A stretch of 27,249 nucleotides of DNA from DATGIQ01 sp035295665 (GTDB lineage: Bacteria; Planctomycetota; Planctomycetia; Gemmatales; Gemmataceae): positions 1 through 27,249 of the forward strand of contig DATGIQ010000514.1 in assembly GCA_035295665.1 (NCBI GenBank). The letters run 5' to 3'. Below the pieces are notes generated by a model. The model had not been told where the DNA came from. It saw nothing but the letters and a program-made list of their open reading frames with translations, and searched no databases. This document shows, piece by piece, positions 24,955 through 27,249 of the stretch (within the stretch, counting starts at the first letter, position 1; each line of letters opens with the position of its first letter). The translations under genes were made by a program, and so were the position numbers.

Positions 24955-25190
24955 CCCATATATCTCCCGCCAGATGGCAAATCAGGATAGAATCATCAGA
25001 TATCGATAAACATAGCTCACGAATCGCAGATGTGCCGTATTCACTGCAGGGATAAACGAACCTTCGGATGTGTACGGATGAGCTGGATCAAGAATCTTGC
25101 ACTTATGCGCGCTGCGGGGTTTGCTGTTTGTTTGGCGACCGTTGGCAGAACTGGGTGAAAACCGCCCGGGTGTGCGAACGACACGGGGGA
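24955..25190. other. Intergenic gap between flgI and the chemotaxis genes
   Basis: This 236-base gap is long enough for a promoter serving cheY-cheX-cheA and the genes after them. The part nearest cheY (about 24975-25060) is AT-richer than its surroundings. I looked on the minus strand for sigma-54 (GG then GC ten bases apart), sigma-28 (TAAA and GCCGATAA) and sigma-70 patterns and found none that matched at correct spacing. It is too short to hold a full flgM and shows no convincing small gene. Confidence 0.4.
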
Positions 25191-26330
25191 TTAGATCACC
25201 ACTAATTCCGCATGCAACGCACCGGCTTGCTTCAAGGCCTGTAGGATCGCAATCAAGTCCCGAGGCGTCACGCCCAACGCATTCAGGGCCCGCGCCAATT
25301 CAGCCACCGTGACCGTGTGTTCGATGACCTTCAACGTGCCGGTCTGCTCGGTAATCCCGACGCCCGGCCGGGGTACCACGGTGGTCGTGCCGCGGCTAAA
25401 GGGGGCCGGCTGGGAGACGACCGGCTCGTTCGTTGTCAGGATCGCCAGGTTGGCGTGGGCCACTGCAACGGTGGATACCTTGACATCCTCCCCCGCGACA
25501 ATTGTGCCGGTTCGCTCGTTGATGACGACGCGGGCTTCAACATCGGTCGTCACTTCGAGGAGCCCGATCTCGCCCACGAACCAAACCAAGTCCTTCGGAA
25601 GGAAGGCCGGCGGCACGATGACCTGGACCGAGCCTGCATCCAGGGTGATCGCGGCATCCGGATAGCGCTTGTTAATTACAAACGCGATATTGTTTGCCGT
25701 GACGTAGTCCGGCTGCCGCAATAACAGGCGGAGCTGGCCATTGCATAGGATATTGCCACGGGCCTCGCGCTCCACGGTGGCGCCGCCGGGGATGCGGCCA
25801 ACACTGGGATGGTTTTTCTGCGCGCTGGCGAGCGGCTGGGCGCTCCCGCTGGGTACGCCGAACAGGAAGCCGCCTACCGACACCGGTCCCTGGGCCACTG
25901 CGTAATCGACGCCGTCGGCTCCCTTTAAGGGGGTCAGGATCAGAGTGCCGCCTTGGAGGCTGATGGCGTCGTCGATCACGGAGATGATCACGTCGATGCG
26001 GCTACCGTGGCGAGCAAACGGCCCAAGATCAGCCGTGACCATGACGGCGGAGACGGTCCCGGAACGATAGACGTTGTCGGCCCGGTCGGCGGAGTTGATG
26101 CGCGAAGCAATCTTGAAGCGCGCGAGCATATCGACGGCAACCTGCTGGGTAAATTGGCTGCGGCCGCCGGTATTGTCCAAGCCCACGACCAACCCAAACC
26201 CCACCAGTTGATTGCTGCGTGCCCCTTCGATATCGATGATGTCCTTGATGCGCGCACCGGCCCATGCCGGGTTCGGCACCCCCGACGCCACGATCAGGCA
26301 AAGGACCAGCGTTCGGAATCGGTTCTCCAT
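25191..26330 (-). CDS. flgI: Flagellar P-ring protein FlgI
   Basis: FlgI assembles the peptidoglycan-associated P ring that serves as a bushing for the flagellar rod. The frame can be read from a GTG at 26360, but the ATG at 26330 gives a 379-residue precursor with a normal Sec signal peptide (hydrophobic core about residues 8-16, cleavage probably after AWA). Neither start has a strong ribosome site. The mature protein begins with the typical ARIKDIIDIEGARSNQLVGFGLVVGL and continues through SGTVSAVMVTADLGPFARHGSRIDV. It ends with the VTVAELARALNALGVTPRDLIAILQ-type helix pair characteristic of the family. Length is standard (about 365-380). It follows flgH after a gap containing a hairpin. 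Confidence 0.97.
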   Translation of the reverse strand: MENRFRTLVLCLIVASGVPNPAWAGARIKDIIDIEGARSNQLVGFGLVVGLDNTGGRSQFTQQVAVDMLARFKIASRINSADRADNVYRSGTVSAVMVTADLGPFARHGSRIDVIISVIDDAISLQGGTLILTPLKGADGVDYAVAQGPVSVGGFLFGVPSGSAQPLASAQKNHPSVGRIPGGATVEREARGNILCNGQLRLLLRQPDYVTANNIAFVINKRYPDAAITLDAGSVQVIVPPAFLPKDLVWFVGEIGLLEVTTDVEARVVINERTGTIVAGEDVKVSTVAVAHANLAILTTNEPVVSQPAPFSRGTTTVVPRPGVGITEQTGTLKVIEHTVTVAELARALNALGVTPRDLIAILQALKQAGALHAELVVI

Positions 26331-26361
26331 GGAGGCTGCCCATACGTCATTCGGCTGCACG

Positions 26362-26403
26362 AGCCTGACGCGCCAGCGAAAGGCTTCGCGAGCGCCTCAG
26401 GCT
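26362..26403. repeat. Inverted repeat (hairpin) between flgH and flgI
   Basis: The outer arms AGCCTGA (26362-26368) and TCAGGCT (26397-26403) enclose inner GCGC pairs and a GCGAA/TTCGC stem with an AGGC loop, giving a three-part stem with small internal mismatches. It lies just upstream of the flgI start region on the minus strand and ends one base before the alternative GTG at 26360. It could limit translation of flgI, cause partial termination after flgH, or be a dispersed extragenic repeat. No T-run follows on the minus strand, so a simple terminator is unlikely. Confidence 0.4.
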
Positions 26404-26433
26404 TGTTCGCCAGCAACACCTTGCACGATCCTA

Positions 26434-27057
26434 TTAGAATGGCCAGAGGACGTTCATGATCTTGCCCAGCCAGCCATTATCCTGATAGGCGGACTCCTGA
26501 CCCCGCCCCTCATAACTGACCGCAAAGTTGGCGATGTACTGCGATTGGATCACGTTGCCCGGGCCAATATCTTGCGGCCGGACGATGCCGCGCACATGGA
26601 GCGTGCGCTCTTCCTTGGCGACAATACGCCGGCGGAATCCTTCGATCACCAGGTTCCCATTGGGCATGACGTCCACGACCAGGACCGCCATCTGATCGGT
26701 GAAGCGACGGTCGATCGTGTTGTTGGCCGTGCCGTTTAGCTGCCGGGTCGTGTCGACTTCTCCATTGAAGGAGGTGGCGAAGTTGTGGCTAAGGTTTTTC
26801 CCCTGTGAAAACGCCCCGGCGAAGTTCCAGATGGCATTTGTCTTCGTGTCCTTCTCCAGCTGCCGTCGTTCCATGCCCTCGAAAGCGGTGGTTTCGCGAA
26901 CGGAAATAGTGAGAACATCCCCGACACGGCGGGCCCGGGTGTCGTAGAAGAGGTAGGCCATATTGGGGTCGCGTCTCAGCCACATCGAGTCCGCTCCGGC
27001 GCCGGTTGCCATGACGGCCAGGAGAAGAATCCCTAACACGATGAATCGATATTTCAT
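26434..27057 (-). CDS. flgH: Flagellar L-ring protein FlgH
   Basis: FlgH forms the outer-membrane L ring around the flagellar rod. The frame extends to 27108, but the ATG at 27057 has GGGAGGG five bases upstream and yields a 207-residue precursor with a signal peptide (core at about 6-15). Family features include SMWLRRDPNMAYLFYDTRAR, VGDVLTISVRETT, TDQMAVLVVDVMPNGNLVIEG and the terminal VSYEGRGQESAYQDNGWL. FlgH is normally a lipoprotein with a lipobox Cys at the cleavage site. Here the signal region (MATGAGADSMW) contains no Cys at all, so it should be cut by signal peptidase I and not be lipidated. The gene lies between flgA and flgI, the ordinary order. Confidence 0.96.
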   Translation of the reverse strand: MKYRFIVLGILLLAVMATGAGADSMWLRRDPNMAYLFYDTRARRVGDVLTISVRETTAFEGMERRQLEKDTKTNAIWNFAGAFSQGKNLSHNFATSFNGEVDTTRQLNGTANNTIDRRFTDQMAVLVVDVMPNGNLVIEGFRRRIVAKEERTLHVRGIVRPQDIGPGNVIQSQYIANFAVSYEGRGQESAYQDNGWLGKIMNVLWPF

Positions 27058-27114
27058 GGGGTCCCTCCCATCGGGTGTCTTTCCGCTTGCTCCTGCCCAG
27101 GGATCCATCGCTGT

Positions 27115-27249
27115 TCAGTAATCGACCTCCACCAGGGACCGATCGACGACACGGCCCAGGACAATGCTTTTGGAGTCCACGTTGCGGACGCGAATCGGCT
27201 GTCCGGGGCTGCCATCCTGGAGCGCCTCCCCCAAGGCGACAACCCGCAA
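27115..27249 (-). CDS. flgA: Flagellar basal body P-ring formation chaperone FlgA, C-terminal part (cut by window edge)
   Basis: An open frame enters from the right edge in phase and ends at a TGA at 27115-27117, giving the last 44 residues. The sequence contains ALGEALQDGSPGQPIRVRN and then SKSIVLGRVVD, the typical end of FlgA (SAF domain). FlgA is the periplasmic chaperone for P-ring assembly, which fits the neighbouring flgH and flgI. The start and signal peptide are outside the window. There are 57 bases between its stop and the flgH ATG. Confidence 0.85.
   Translation of the reverse strand: MRVVALGEALQDGSPGQPIRVRNVDSKSIVLGRVVDRSLVEVDY

Noticed and set aside
25133..25150. Possible sigma-54 promoter (TGGC then TTGGC)
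   Set aside because: The GG and GC elements are off the required spacing by one base and face the plus strand, where no gene follows.
25171..25185. Short GTGT...ACAC hairpin after flgI, sharing TGTGCGAAC with the 15199 hairpin
   Set aside because: The stem is only four bases, and a nine-base shared word is not enough to claim a common repeat.

Overview
The window looks like a chromosomal segment of a motile, respiring, GC-rich Gram-negative (diderm) bacterium. P-ring and L-ring flagellar genes require an outer membrane, and a cytochrome c oxidase subunit II with a fused haem c domain points to aerobic respiration. Overall composition and the style of the MCP, FlgK/FlgL and receiver-domain proteins resemble Nitrospirota or other deep-branching, non-model lineages. 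No single gene proves this, so the taxonomic placement is only a guess. I saw no rRNA, tRNA, CRISPR array, insertion sequence or prophage gene.

Layout. (1) 22-1035, minus: caa3-type oxidase subunit II, with no other oxidase subunit in the window. (2) 1036-1434: the only gene-free stretch longer than 300 bases, lying between divergent genes. (3) 1435-10702, plus: six tightly packed signalling genes. They are a periplasmic ABC-type binding protein, a membrane hybrid histidine kinase (PAS, HisKA, HATPase, two REC, Hpt), a REC protein with a Cys4 zinc-ribbon-like tail, a soluble REC-PAS histidine kinase, a REC-HDOD protein and a REC protein with a degenerate HD-GYP-like domain. No permease or ATPase accompanies the binding protein, so it most likely acts as the kinase's ligand sensor (compare TorT/TorS and LuxP/LuxQ). 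(4) 10778-27249, minus: a flagellar and chemotaxis block meeting group 3 tail to tail. In transcription order it reads flgA (partial), flgH, flgI, cheY, cheX, cheA, cheW, mcp, an HDOD gene, cheY, cheB, cheR, a long hairpin, flgJ (rod-binding domain only), flgN, flgK, flgL.

How the genes fit together. The minus-strand block builds the P and L rings, rod cap and hook-filament junction. It also encodes a nearly complete chemosensory pathway: receptor, CheW, CheA with two CheW-like domains, two CheY, CheX phosphatase, CheB and CheR. The chemotaxis cassette separates flgI from flgJ, which in many bacteria are adjacent. The plus-strand block is a multi-step phosphorelay with six receiver domains and two different HD-superfamily outputs. 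It is the best candidate here for a poorly described system, although every part belongs to a known family.

Start codons. Several starts were moved from the longest reading frame to internal ATG, GTG or TTG codons preceded by a good Shine-Dalgarno sequence; the reasons are given per gene.
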